Shown here piece after piece: positions 12,284 to 22,261 of a stretch of DNA of 64,000 bases. The DNA is from Anagrus nilaparvatae (taxonomy: Eukaryota > Arthropoda > Insecta > Hymenoptera > Mymaridae), in the NCBI GenBank assembly GCA_022575985.1, contig JAKSXM010000272.1:21510501-21574500 (forward strand), in the 5' to 3' direction. Positions within the stretch are counted from its first letter, which is position 1; every line of letters starts with the position of its first letter. The notes beneath the pieces were generated by a model. The model saw nothing but the letters and a program-made list of their open reading frames with translations. It searched no databases and was not told where the DNA came from. Made by a program: the position numbers and the translations under genes.

Positions 12284-14557
12284 TTAAATTCTTGTTAATA
12301 AAACAAAGCAATTCATATTAAATAATTTTTTGTCTTTTTTTTCTTCATGAACTTTAAGATGTTCCACAAGTTTTTCTTCAATTTTAAAACTTTTTTCACA
12401 TAAATTACAATCATATTTTTTTTCATTCATACAAATTTCTTCCAGTGATTTTAAATCCAAATCGCTTATTTCCAACATATTAAATGTTTCATCATCTAAA
12501 GATGGAATGTTTTCATATTTGAGGCTAATAGAGTCATCGCATTCGATGCTTTGGTTAGATATGCTATTATTGTAAATTGTTTGATCCACAAGACTAGTAC
12601 TTTCGTCAATCATTAATATTTTATCACTATTTTCAATTTCAAAAGAATTTTCAATATATCCAATTTCATTTTGCATTAAATGATTGCTTACATATTGAAA
12701 ATTTTCTGTGCATTCTGCAGATTCATTACGATTTGTCTCTAAATAATGTGTAGTCAAATGCTTACTATAAGTATTGTAAGCTCTAAAGGTTATTCCACAT
12801 GTGTTACACTTATAAGGATTTTCTGCTATATGAATTCGCTCATGCCTTATCAAATTTCGAGATGCATTAAATGATTGATTACATTCTTTGCATTTATATG
12901 GTTTTTCACCTGTGTGTGATCTTTTGTGAATTGTAAGGTTACTCATTCGAGTATAACTTTTTTCACATAAATCACATTTAAATAATTTTGTACCATCAGA
13001 AACGATAACCGAATGACTTATTAAAGAGCTTAACTGATCAATAGAATTTTCATTTTCACAAGGATTTTTATCTAAATTATTTATTTCATTTTCACTTATA
13101 GATATTGTATTATTAAAAGCACTACCACAGTCTTGAAATTCAAAAGTTTTCTCATCTGAATGAGTATTTTTATTTTCACTAAAATCCTTTGATTCAGTTA
13201 AAATTGTTTCTAAGATTGTAGCACACATTTCAAATTTATCATCCGGAACATCCGCATGCTCTAATTTGTGATTTGACAAAGCAATTTCATCTTCGAAAGA
13301 TTTATCGCATTCAGAACATTCATAACTTTTTGTACTGTCGCAATTTTTTTCACGCATATGAAATTTTTGATGCCTCCGAAAACTACTTGGTAGATTAAAT
13401 GTTTTGCCACATTCACCACATACGTATGGTTTTTTTCCAGCATGATTTCTAACGTGAATAAATAAACTTATTTGGTCTCTGAAAGCTCTTAAACATTCTT
13501 TACATTTGTAAGGCTTTTCTTCTACATGAAATCTTAAATGTAAAATATAGTTTTTACGTTCTCTGAAACTTTTTGTACAAGTATTACATTTAAATCGTTT
13601 TTCAGCTGAATTTGAATTATGAATTTTTTTTTGCGAATTAAGAGGGCTAGATTGAACATAAGTTTTTTCACTTTCATTACATTTAAATGGTATTTCTTCT
13701 GCATGAGTTGTTTCATGAGTTAACAGAGAGTTTAAAGTTGTGAAAGAAGCTTCAAATCCGTTTCTTTGATAAGCTTCTTTAACGAAATGATATCTTTTAT
13801 GCGAACCTAAACTAGAAGCTTTTGCAAATGCTCTATCACAATAATTACATTTGTAAGGTTTTTCCCCATAGTGAACTCTTTTATGCAATGCTAAATCATC
13901 AGCAATATCAAAAGCTTTTTCACACTCATCGCATTTAAAAGGTTTTGTATGACTTCTCATATGCAAATTGCGAGTACTGGATTGTCTAAAAGCTTTCCCA
14001 CAGTGTTCACATTTATAAGGTTTTTCTCCAGTATGTATTCTTTCATGTGTTATTAAGGTGCTTACATCAGTGAAAGATCTTTCACAAAAATTACATCTAT
14101 AAGGTTTTACGCCTCTATGAATTCGAATATGAACATTCAAGCTATTACGATAGTTGAATGATTTTCCACATTCATTGCATTTGTATGGTTTTTCTCCAGA
14201 ATGAAGCCTTTTATGTGAATATTGACTACAACGATTTTTAAATTTTTGACCACAGAGATTACATTCGTAAGGTTTATGATTAGAATGAGTTTTTAAGTGT
14301 TCTTTTAGTATTTTAGACGTATCAAAATTTTTTTTGCAAAATTTACATACATATTTTTTACTATCATTTATTATTTGGTTTTGAGTATTATCGATTTCAT
14401 ATACTGTTTCGCATTTAATGTTTTTATTTAATTCTGCCAAATTATGATTTTGAAATATTTCATATTTCATAAAATTTTCACTTATATCAAGTAAATCATC
14501 GTTTTCTAGTACTTCACTTTTTACAGATATATTATTAAAATCAATTATTTCGTTCAT
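12284..14557 (-). CDS. Large C2H2 zinc-finger protein, 757 aa
   Basis: A single uninterrupted reading frame from an ATG at 14557. Probably a nuclear sequence-specific DNA-binding regulator. After an acidic, finger-free N-terminus of about 68 residues come roughly fifteen intact C2H2 fingers in blocks (the first about 69-91, then a run to about 245, another around 320-425, three more after an acidic spacer, and one near the end), joined mostly by Krueppel TGEKPY-type linkers. Three fingers are degenerate: one has lost its cysteines (YQRNGFEASF), one has a single cysteine left and a damaged histidine end (FKCNESEKTY), and one is only a stub (FEFQDCGSAF). Acidic, serine-rich spacers separate the blocks and could act in activation or partner binding. 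No ZAD, BTB or KRAB domain is visible. The C-terminus ends NCFVLLTRI, a tail shared with the zinc-finger genes at 18.1 and 22.3 kb. The target is unknown. An upstream 5' exon is possible. Confidence 0.9.
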   Translation of the reverse strand: MNEIIDFNNISVKSEVLENDDLLDISENFMKYEIFQNHNLAELNKNIKCETVYEIDNTQNQIINDSKKYVCKFCKKNFDTSKILKEHLKTHSNHKPYECNLCGQKFKNRCSQYSHKRLHSGEKPYKCNECGKSFNYRNSLNVHIRIHRGVKPYRCNFCERSFTDVSTLITHERIHTGEKPYKCEHCGKAFRQSSTRNLHMRSHTKPFKCDECEKAFDIADDLALHKRVHYGEKPYKCNYCDRAFAKASSLGSHKRYHFVKEAYQRNGFEASFTTLNSLLTHETTHAEEIPFKCNESEKTYVQSSPLNSQKKIHNSNSAEKRFKCNTCTKSFRERKNYILHLRFHVEEKPYKCKECLRAFRDQISLFIHVRNHAGKKPYVCGECGKTFNLPSSFRRHQKFHMREKNCDSTKSYECSECDKSFEDEIALSNHKLEHADVPDDKFEMCATILETILTESKDFSENKNTHSDEKTFEFQDCGSAFNNTISISENEINNLDKNPCENENSIDQLSSLISHSVIVSDGTKLFKCDLCEKSYTRMSNLTIHKRSHTGEKPYKCKECNQSFNASRNLIRHERIHIAENPYKCNTCGITFRAYNTYSKHLTTHYLETNRNESAECTENFQYVSNHLMQNEIGYIENSFEIENSDKILMIDESTSLVDQTIYNNSISNQSIECDDSISLKYENIPSLDDETFNMLEISDLDLKSLEEICMNEKKYDCNLCEKSFKIEEKLVEHLKVHEEKKDKKLFNMNCFVLLTRI

Positions 14558-14744
14558 TTTCAGATAAAGAACTTTTTTATTCCATATATGGCACTAATTT
14601 TTTCTGATTTTTATTTATTCAATTTGATAAACATGGCTTTGTTTCCTGAGTCTCCTCCTAAAACAAATAATACATTCTTTAATATTCTCTAAATTACATA
14701 TTTTCATTCAGACATATATTATAATAAAATACACTGAAAAACTG

Positions 14745-15268
14745 GTACCTTTGAATCAAAAAACTTATAACCGGTTTGTGTAAACACAACCTAAATGCAT
14801 GGAACATGTTTACTTCCAGCTGAGGACTAGGTACAATACAAATGTTACTCAACATTACAGTACAATTTTCTAATTTTCTAATTTGTAATTATCACCTAAC
14901 TAGCTGTTAAGATTCTAAACCCAAACCCAAAGTCCCTTAATCGATATTACTTCAAGTCCCTAAACCTGAATTATTCCAAGTTCCTAAATCGATATTACTC
15001 TAAGTCCATAAACCTGTATTATCCTAAGTCCTGAAGCCCACATTTTTCAAAATCTCCTAATTATTCTAAGTCTCGTTTGAGCCCCCCCCCCCCCCTTAAA
15101 TAGGACAAATTTTACCACCCCCTTAAATAGGACAAATTTTACCACCCCCTTAAATAGGACAATTTTGACCACCCCCCTTAAATAGGACAAATTTGACCCC
15201 CCCACCTTAATTTTCAAGTTCTGAAGTACCCTCTCCCTATAAACATGTTCCATGTTAAAACACTGAAA
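14745..15268 (-). repeat. GGAACATG-repeat family member (minus orientation)
   Basis: Contains TGCATGGAACATGTTTACTT near one end and AAACATGTTCCATGTTAA near the other. Between them lie repeated degenerate blocks meaning 'gggacttagaataat' on the other strand, and a C-rich tract. The same block order recurs at 50.7 kb, in part at 27.6, 36.4 and 60.9 kb, and as smaller pieces elsewhere. It is non-coding. The local flank ACACTGAAAAACTGGTACC occurs on both sides (14732 and 15260). Confidence 0.65.
15080..15207. repeat. C-tract plus 30-bp tandem repeats
   Basis: A run of about 14 C is followed by roughly four copies of a 30-bp unit built on CTTAAATAGGACAAATTTTA. It lies inside the GGAACATG-family element and is absent from the 50.7 kb copy, so it is a local expansion. 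Confidence 0.8.
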
Positions 15269-15278
15269 AACTGGTACC

Positions 15279-15592
15279 AGAGATGAGGTTTACAGAGATA
15301 GATCATCCAATGTTAAATAAAAAGTCGACATCGCTCTAGCTATCACGTGGTTAATCTCTAGTCTCTTTGTTTGTCACTTTATTTTTTACATAAGTCTCTT
15401 CTTGTTTTTTTCTCCGCCAGGCTCCCTACCATATAATATTTTAAACTTTCTAAAAACAAGAAAAGACTTATGTAAAAAATAAAGTGACAAACAAAGAGAC
15501 TAGAGACAAACCACGTGATAGTTTGGGCGATGTACAATAAAATCGTCGCAGCTTCGCCTATCCCGTGAGCTATCTCTGTAACCTTGTCTCTG
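15279..15592. mobile_element. 314-bp hAT-like palindromic MITE
   Basis: The ends read AGAGATGAGGTTTACAGAGA and, from the right, AGAGACAAGGTTACAGAGA. CTGGTACC flanks both sides (15271-15278 and 15593-15600), giving an 8-bp target-site duplication. The interior is a long hairpin mirrored around 15435, sharing CTTTGTTTGTCACTTTATTT with its complement. CAGAG ends and 8-bp duplications are typical of the hAT superfamily. It has no coding sequence. Confidence 0.8.
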
Positions 15593-16260
15593 CTGGTACC
15601 TATGAATCAATGACGTTCGGCAACAAAGTATGACAATAGAACATTTCATTGATTCAATAAAAATTCTATTAACTTATTCTATTAATCTATTCATTAAATG
15701 ATGCCATTTATTAAAAGGGTAAAGAATTTTAAAGGCTGATTAAGGTTATTTTGAAGACAATAGAAATCGATAAAATGGATTTTATTTTTTTGTTCACCGA
15801 CCCAAAAAATAAAAATAATCATCGGAAAATTTTATGGGCCTAACAGAAAAAAATGACTACGAAATAGAGGTTCAGGCCTCTACATTATGATTACCTTTCC
15901 AATCTCGATAAGACAAATCGTAGATTTTAAAAGATTTTATTAATATTTCAACAATTGAACATTTAACTGCCTTTCAACTTTCGCTTCCCTTAATTATGTT
16001 ATGTAATTTGAGGACGAACTCAAAAGTATTACATATTTAAATATTACTGTTTTTACAAAATACAAGAACTTTTGAGAATAGATAATTAGTAATGAATGTA
16101 TGGAATAAGGTTTATTATTAAATAACAATTTATAATTACAATCTCGATTACAATAAAAAAAAATTTCTTTAATAATTTAGAAAATAAAAATCATACACAA
16201 ACATTACAAACATAATTCTCGCAGGGCAAAAATTAATTTATATTTTGCTATTTGATTTAA

Positions 16261-17156
16261 GGTGGCTCTATCAAGAGCACTGGGTGTATCGTAGCCATTT
16301 TTTAAAACTGCGATATTTGGCCCTATCCATGTATATAATACATAATGTGTTCATGTAAAGGAGAGGACGTAAAGTCTTGGTTGCGAGGTAAAGTCACGTC
16401 CCGGATGCGCATTGTGATAAAAATTTAGGGTGGTGGAGAAATTTAACAAAATAAACATATCCACCACCCTAAATTTGTATATCAAAGCGCATGCGGATAG
16501 TGTGCCAAGATTACCAGGTAGCCAAGATTTTATGTCATCTCCTTAAGAGTTGACGTTTTATGTGTATTTTAAAACAAGAAAATGAAAAAAAAAATTAAAA
16601 TGGTTAATTATTTAAACAAATACGACATATAAAAATGTAGGTTTTCAACGAATCGTAAAGCCAATGAGTGCCAAGTCTTGGCGATTTGGATCAAAATTTT
16701 GCTTGGAGCATCTTAAAGAGCATTCAATTTCAGCTGAAGAAGTCCTGAAAAATTTTCGAAAAGAACTTTTTTTGAGAATTTTTCCACGACTTCTCCAGCT
16801 GAAATTGAATGCTCTTGAAAATGTGCCAACTGGACCTATATGGGCGATCTTTTTTTCGCTTTTAATGAAAAACTATGTGTTGAACACGGGAAAAAATCTA
16901 GAAAATTTTACTTTCAATGCTGTTTGCACTCGTTCGCTACGCTCACTCGTGCATACTATTACATTGAAAGCCAAATCCTATTTTTTTCTCTTGTTGAACA
17001 AATAGATATTTTTAAACAATAAAAATTTTTGAACGTTTTTTTCATTTTCTTGTTCAATAATAAATATAAAACGCCAACTATTGTACATGAATATGTTCAA
17101 ATACCTGAATTTCAAAAAAAGGCTACGGTACGCCCAGTGCCCATAAAAAAGCCACC
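16261..17156. mobile_element. TTAA-flanked foldback MITE (piggyBac-like target)
   Basis: TTAA lies on both sides (16257-16260 and 17157-17160). The ends read GGTGGCTCTATCAAGAGCAC and, inward from the right, GGTGGCTTTTTTATGGGCAC, followed by matched CACTGGG and CGTAGCC blocks. The interior holds further perfect hairpins: a 17-bp pair around AGGGTGGTGGA at 16424-16480, and a pair around CATTCAATTTCAGCTG at about 16709-16814. A TTAA target suggests piggyBac or Kolobok relatives. No transposase is present. Confidence 0.75.
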
Positions 17157-17160
17157 TTAA

Positions 17161-18128
17161 TTTAAATTTAATTTAAAATTGTATATTTTTAATTCATTAT
17201 GCTTTGTAAAACTATCTGTAAAATGATAAAACAAGCAGATAAACTGAAATACAGCTACATCGTTTCTAAATTTACTATTGTTCTCAAAAACTAAACTGAT
17301 AACAACAATCAAAATTAAAAAAACTAAACATAAAAACTTTTGCTGTAATAAAAAATATAATTTTATATAGACCTGCTCATAATTATATCATCATAATATA
17401 CTATACCAATATATGTACTATAGATATAATTCTCATTTAAATTAAAAGTTACATTTTTGCTTATTATTTAATTAACAAAATAGAAAATTTATTAATTAAT
17501 CTTTTTCATGCATAAATGAATTTTTGATATACAATAATATTTTTATTTAGTATATGTAAAACTATTGTATTTTGTACTATTTAAATTTATAGTTTACTTA
17601 CTAGTATGTATACAATTATTATAGCTGATAATATTTTACATTAAACTTTTATAAAACGTGTTGTTTTAATTACTTGTTACTTAAAGAAACATAATTACGA
17701 ACTAAATTTTTGTTAAAAAAGTAAATTATAAATTATTTTGTAAACATCACGCAGAGACATTTTATTTTCAGCTGACTAACATGCGGTTTATATATTTTTT
17801 TATATAGAGCAGACCTGCAGGCTGCAGGCCGCATATATAAAATACACTAGGTTTAGTTACTCTATATTATAGCGCGAAAATTTAAAATTTGAAAATAAAT
17901 TACAAGAGTAAAAGTCAATTTGTTTTTCGTTTTATAAATTATATTGTTATTATAAATTTTAAATATTATAAAATTTTTTATTTTTTTTTCAGTTTTAAGT
18001 TTTTTTTATTTTCGAACTTCGAAGTATATACCGTATTTAGTTATTTGTATTATCTTTTTATTATTGAAAATCCATTTTCTAATTTATTAGTTACTGTTTG
18101 CAAAATTCATTTTTTTTCGTCTACACCT
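17161..18128. other. AT-rich spacer with one GC-rich palindrome
   Basis: Mostly featureless. At about 17805-17840 the self-complementary CTGCAGGCTGCAG is flanked by TATATA-rich sequence, which could be a small stem-loop or a chance structure. Confidence 0.4.
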
Positions 18129-19304
18129 TCATTTTTTTTTTAATAATACAAAACAATTGTTATTAATTATTTTTTTATTTATTTCATTTTTTTCGTGTAT
18201 ATTAAGATGATCCATAAGATTTTTTTTTGTATTATATTTTTCTTTACACAAATCACACTCGTATTGTTGATTATTTGAATAAATATTTTCATCTTTATGA
18301 GTTTTTGCATGTTCTTCAAAATTTTTAAGATATCTAAAACTCGTTTTACATATTTTGCATATATAAGGATTTTCACCAGCATGATTTTTTTCATGAATTT
18401 TCAGGCCTTTGGATGTATTAAAGATTTTTTTACAAGTTTTACATTTAAATTTATTTTTTGAACTATGATGATCAATTTTATGTTTATAAAGTGGACTTAG
18501 TTGACTAAATGATTTTCCACATATGTCACATTTATAAGGTTTCTCACCTGTGTGGATTCTGATATGAGTTTTGAAGGTCTGTGGGTCACTAAAAGCGCTA
18601 CCACAATCCTTACATTTATATGGTTTTTCTCCTCTATGAATTCGTTCGTGAGTATATAAATGGCTTACTTGGTTAAAAGTTTGCCCACATTCTTCACATT
18701 TATAAGGTCTTTCACCCGTATGAATCCTTACATGAATTTTAAGATTTCTTGAATCACTAAAGGCCTTACTACATTCCTTGCATTTGTATGGTTTTTCACC
18801 AGTGTGAATCCTTTTATGTGTTCTTAAATGACTTGATTGAGTAAATAATTTTTCACATATTTCACATTTATAAGGTTTTTCGCCAGTATGCATCCTCAAA
18901 TGAGTTCTGAGAGCACTTGGATCACTAAAAGCACTTGTACATTTGGTACATTTAAAGGGTTTTTCACCAGTATGAATTCGGCTATGTGTAGCTAAACTAC
19001 TTGAGTGAGCAAAAGTTTTTTTACAAATCTTGCATCTATTTTCAGGATTCTTTTTCTTTTGAATCTTACTATGAATTTTGAAACGATTTAATTTAGAGTC
19101 GGGTTTTTCACAATCTTTGTCCGTATGCTTTTTTAAATTTGTATCAGTTTTCTCTTTATCGGAGTCACTAATTGTGTTCAAAATTGCTTTAGATTTATTT
19201 TCTTCTGAATGCATGCTTGAATGTACTTTACTATGAGCTTCAAGGTGTCCCTTAAAGCCGAAATTTGCTTTACAAATTTCACAGGTGAAAAAGTTTTTAT
19301 TCAT
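18129..19304 (-). CDS. C2H2 zinc-finger protein, 391 aa (tandem copy A)
   Basis: One uninterrupted frame from the ATG at 19304. Probably a nuclear DNA-binding regulator. One lone finger opens the protein (FTCEICKANF, residues about 6-28). A lysine/serine-rich linker of some 60 residues follows, then ten consecutive fingers to near residue 375, mostly with TGEKPYKC linkers, so eleven in all. The tail is NNNCFVLLKKK. The neighbour at 22262-23446 is a close paralogue. Fingers 4 to 6 have nearly the same recognition helices (for example TQSSHLRTHKRIH), while fingers 9 and 10 have diverged strongly. The coding region and at least 1.6 kb upstream were duplicated together, so both copies probably share promoter inputs. 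Confidence 0.92.
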   Translation of the reverse strand: MNKNFFTCEICKANFGFKGHLEAHSKVHSSMHSEENKSKAILNTISDSDKEKTDTNLKKHTDKDCEKPDSKLNRFKIHSKIQKKKNPENRCKICKKTFAHSSSLATHSRIHTGEKPFKCTKCTSAFSDPSALRTHLRMHTGEKPYKCEICEKLFTQSSHLRTHKRIHTGEKPYKCKECSKAFSDSRNLKIHVRIHTGERPYKCEECGQTFNQVSHLYTHERIHRGEKPYKCKDCGSAFSDPQTFKTHIRIHTGEKPYKCDICGKSFSQLSPLYKHKIDHHSSKNKFKCKTCKKIFNTSKGLKIHEKNHAGENPYICKICKTSFRYLKNFEEHAKTHKDENIYSNNQQYECDLCKEKYNTKKNLMDHLNIHEKNEINKKIINNNCFVLLKKK

Positions 19305-21455
19305 GTTGTTTATTCGATTTTTTGTTAAAATTTCACCCTAAAATAAATAATAAAATTAAATTTTCTATTTAACCACATTTGTAAACATCAATTTAGGGTG
19401 ATTTTATAGATGGGTAAAATGCGCTATTTTTTAAGAGAGTAAAACCAACATGAGCAAGCGAGATAGAAATTTTTTAATTGCAACTAACAATTTAAGCGCC
19501 GGAAACATGAAAAGGGTATGATATTTTTATTGGGTTAATAGTATATTACGATCCTATAGGCCAGAAAAATAATGAATGGCCCAAATCGCACGTAAATTAC
19601 CTAAATTACCTAAATTATCATGGTAAACTGCGGTTTGGGTCATTCTTTGTTTATGGCCGAGGGTCGTACAAAATTTTTCTGCGACTGTGGCGAGATAAAT
19701 ACGCCTTTGCCGAACGCGCAGCGTCCGGGAAATACGTACTTTCGGGTCGCAGTAGAGAAAAAATAGTCTCTGGCTTAAATCAATTAAAATTAAAAATATA
19801 ATTAAATTTCACATTAAAATAATTATCATAAGCTGTTCTTGTATCCGCCGCTTCAATTCCCTAAACACCATCACATTATATTCTTCTATAAATTCACAAT
19901 AAAAATTCAAAGATTAAAAAAAATTTTTTAAATTATAAAAAAAAATAAAAATTTTTTTTGTTGAAAAAGATCCATCTAATTTACACAAAAGCTTTTGAAA
20001 AAATGTAAATCATTAAATTATTACAGAATTTCTGCAACTTGTCGCATTCAAGGAAATAGAAAAATATTTGAAAAAAGGAAAATTTATGTTAATATTACTA
20101 AATCCTAGTGAAATATGTTAAAAATTTTATTTTTTTTGTTGAAATAATTATAGATTTTATTACTACACACAGAATGCATAATAAAATAATTCAAATTTGC
20201 TTCAAAACTAGTTACATTCGCACATAAAGTTAAAAAAATTTTTTTAACAGTTAAAAAAAAAATAATTTGTTTTAAAAAAAATAAGGAAAAATAAAATAGA
20301 AACTAACAAAATAATTTCATTCATAAAAAAAAATAAACAACTCAAAAATAAAAAAAGTAAAAAAGTTTTTGATCAGTAAATATTAAAATAAAAATAATAA
20401 ACAAAATTCAAAAAAATATTTCAAGATGAAAAAACGTTTAAAAATATAAAAATTAAAAAAAAATTTTTGTTCTCATCTCATTTGGTACAACCGGTACAAC
20501 TCCATGAATAAAATAGAAAGTTTTCATGGTTTTGATGCTTAATATTTTTATGACATTCAGAGAAAATATTTTAAATTTATTTGTATATAATTTATTTACA
20601 AACTTACAGTATTAAATTATTATTTAAAGTTGATTTTTCAACAAAATTATTCACTTAAAAAATTAAATGCACACTTTATTTTCATAAATTAAATACCTCT
20701 ATGTTTGTTTTTTGTGTATCAGCTGTATAAATCAACAGGTGTACACGTGTATTATGGTCAAGACGTATATTATATAATGGTAACAAAACCTCTTTGAATG
20801 GTAATCGCAGGCTGTTGGTAATGGTTACTATTCCATAGAGAAAACTACACATGCTGCATACAGATAAAGAAGTCTCCTTTTTTACTAAAGTAGTCTTAGC
20901 GCTAAAATCAAATATATTATTAAAATTTTTTTTTAATTTAAAATTATGAAATAAGTAGATGAAACATGATTATAGAGTTTTAATTTCAGTTTTAATTTAT
21001 TAAACGTAGATAAAATTATAAATTTTTTTCTTATTCAATTTTACATCCCTAGAATTCTGGTAAAAAACATTGATTTTTACAATTAATGAACATTTAAATT
21101 GTAAATTAAATTATTTTTATTTCTAATATTTAAATTAGTATAAATTAAAATCATGCTCATTCAAAATATTCAGCAATATTGAAATATTTATATGGTCTTT
21201 GAAAAATTAAAAATTGATTTTTTGAAATTTAATACGTAAAATTGAAAACACAAAATTATTACAATATTCTGTTTGCCGCTCCAAATCATGATCTTAACAA
21301 AAGAAACTTAAGGCCTACACACAGCTCTAAATATGGTAAAATGTTTAAAATTTATAGTTGTGCGCAAGCGTGATCATGGCGGACTATGAAAACCATGAGC
21401 ATTGAACTCAAAGAGCTTATTGAACTGTGCGCGTAGGCATTTATAAAACGTCTAA
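19305..21455 (-). repeat. 5' flank of zinc-finger copy A, duplicated at 23.4-25.0 kb
   Basis: The sequence upstream of copy A matches that upstream of copy B over long tracts: TGTTCTTGTATCCGCCGCTT with TGTTCTTGTACCCGCCGCTT, the CTGCATACAGATAAAGAAGT block near 20855 and 24780, and the AAGGCCTACACACAGCTC block near 21310 and 24870. These shared tracts are candidates for promoter or UTR elements. A GGCCCAAATCGCA palindrome at about 19570-19660 is specific to copy A. Confidence 0.7.
19565..19660. repeat. AATGGCCCAAATCGCA palindromic repeat
   Basis: AATGGCCCAAATCGCACGTA is answered by AAACTGCGGTTTGGGTCATT, a hairpin with partial decay. Related copies lie near 26117, 26800-26850 and 60405-60495. 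The adjoining GTCGCAG/CGAGA/AATACG sequence also recurs at 26870-26960, so the family probably extends past the hairpin. Confidence 0.6.
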
Positions 21456-21461
21456 TTCTTA

Positions 21462-21861
21462 GGCAGGTTCTACAATAGCGGGTCCACATACACCAATATA
21501 TGTGTATGTATGGATAGACATATTTGTGTATGGCCAACCTTCAGATAACTGCGCCCTCTATTTTTCTACATTAATTTTTGTAGACTTTTTACCTGCTGGT
21601 AAAACAGAATTATAAATTAGGTTGGCCATACACAAATATGTCTAACCATACATATACATATATTGGTGTATGGCCAACCTAATTTATAAATCTGTTTTAC
21701 CAGCAGGTAAAAGGTCTACAAAAATTAATGTAGAAAAATAGAGGGCGCAGTTATCTGAAGGTTGGCCATACACAAATATGTCTATCCATACATATACATA
21801 TGCATATACATCGGCATATTTCAGCGTATATTTGTGTATGTGGCTTATTGTAGAAGCTGCC
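21462..21861. mobile_element. TTA-type MITE, copy 1 (tandem pair)
   Basis: Starts GGCAGGTTCTACAATAGCGG and ends TTGTAGAAGCTGCC, with TTA on both sides (21459-21461 and 21862-21864). The interior is a foldback: the blocks GACATATTTGTGTATGGCCA, CTGCGCCCTCTATTTTTCTA and ACCTGCTGGTAAAACAGA each recur inverted. Three-base TTA/TAA duplications are the mark of PIF/Harbinger insertions. It has no coding sequence and looks like a longer variant of the family member at 21865. Confidence 0.75.
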
Positions 21862-21864
21862 TTA

Positions 21865-22090
21865 GGCAGGTTCTACAATAGCCACATACACCAATATATG
21901 TGTATGTATGGATAGACATATTTGTGTATGGCCAACCTTCAGATAACTGCGCCCTCTATTTTTCTACATTAATTTTTGTAGACTTTTTACCTGCTGGTAA
22001 AACAGATTTATAAATTAGGTTGGCCATACACAAATATGTCTATCCATACATATACATATATTGGTGTATGTGGCTATTGTAGAAAGCGCC
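21865..22090. mobile_element. TTA-type MITE, copy 2 (tandem pair)
   Basis: About 226 bp from GGCAGGTTCTACAATAGCCA to CTATTGTAGAAAGCGCC, with TTA at 21862-21864 and 22091-22093. The middle TTA is shared with copy 1, so the two sit head to tail. The empty site survives in the zinc-finger duplicate near 25028-25036 (ATTCTTAATAC). Confidence 0.8.
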
Positions 22091-22261
22091 TTAATACTGT
22101 TGAATATGCATATTCAATAATATATGCATGCATATATTTATTTATGTTCCATGTTAACATTGGGTCCTGATGAATCTGAGGAGCAAGCAGATATGAAGAC
22201 ATTTTGCTCTAATTAAATTTTATTCCATATTGTCTAGAATAATTTTTTAACCATCTATAGG

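Noticed and set aside
16664..17005. 113-codon frame in the 16.3-17.2 kb region
   Set aside because: It lies wholly inside the TTAA-flanked foldback and runs through its hairpins. No family resemblance.
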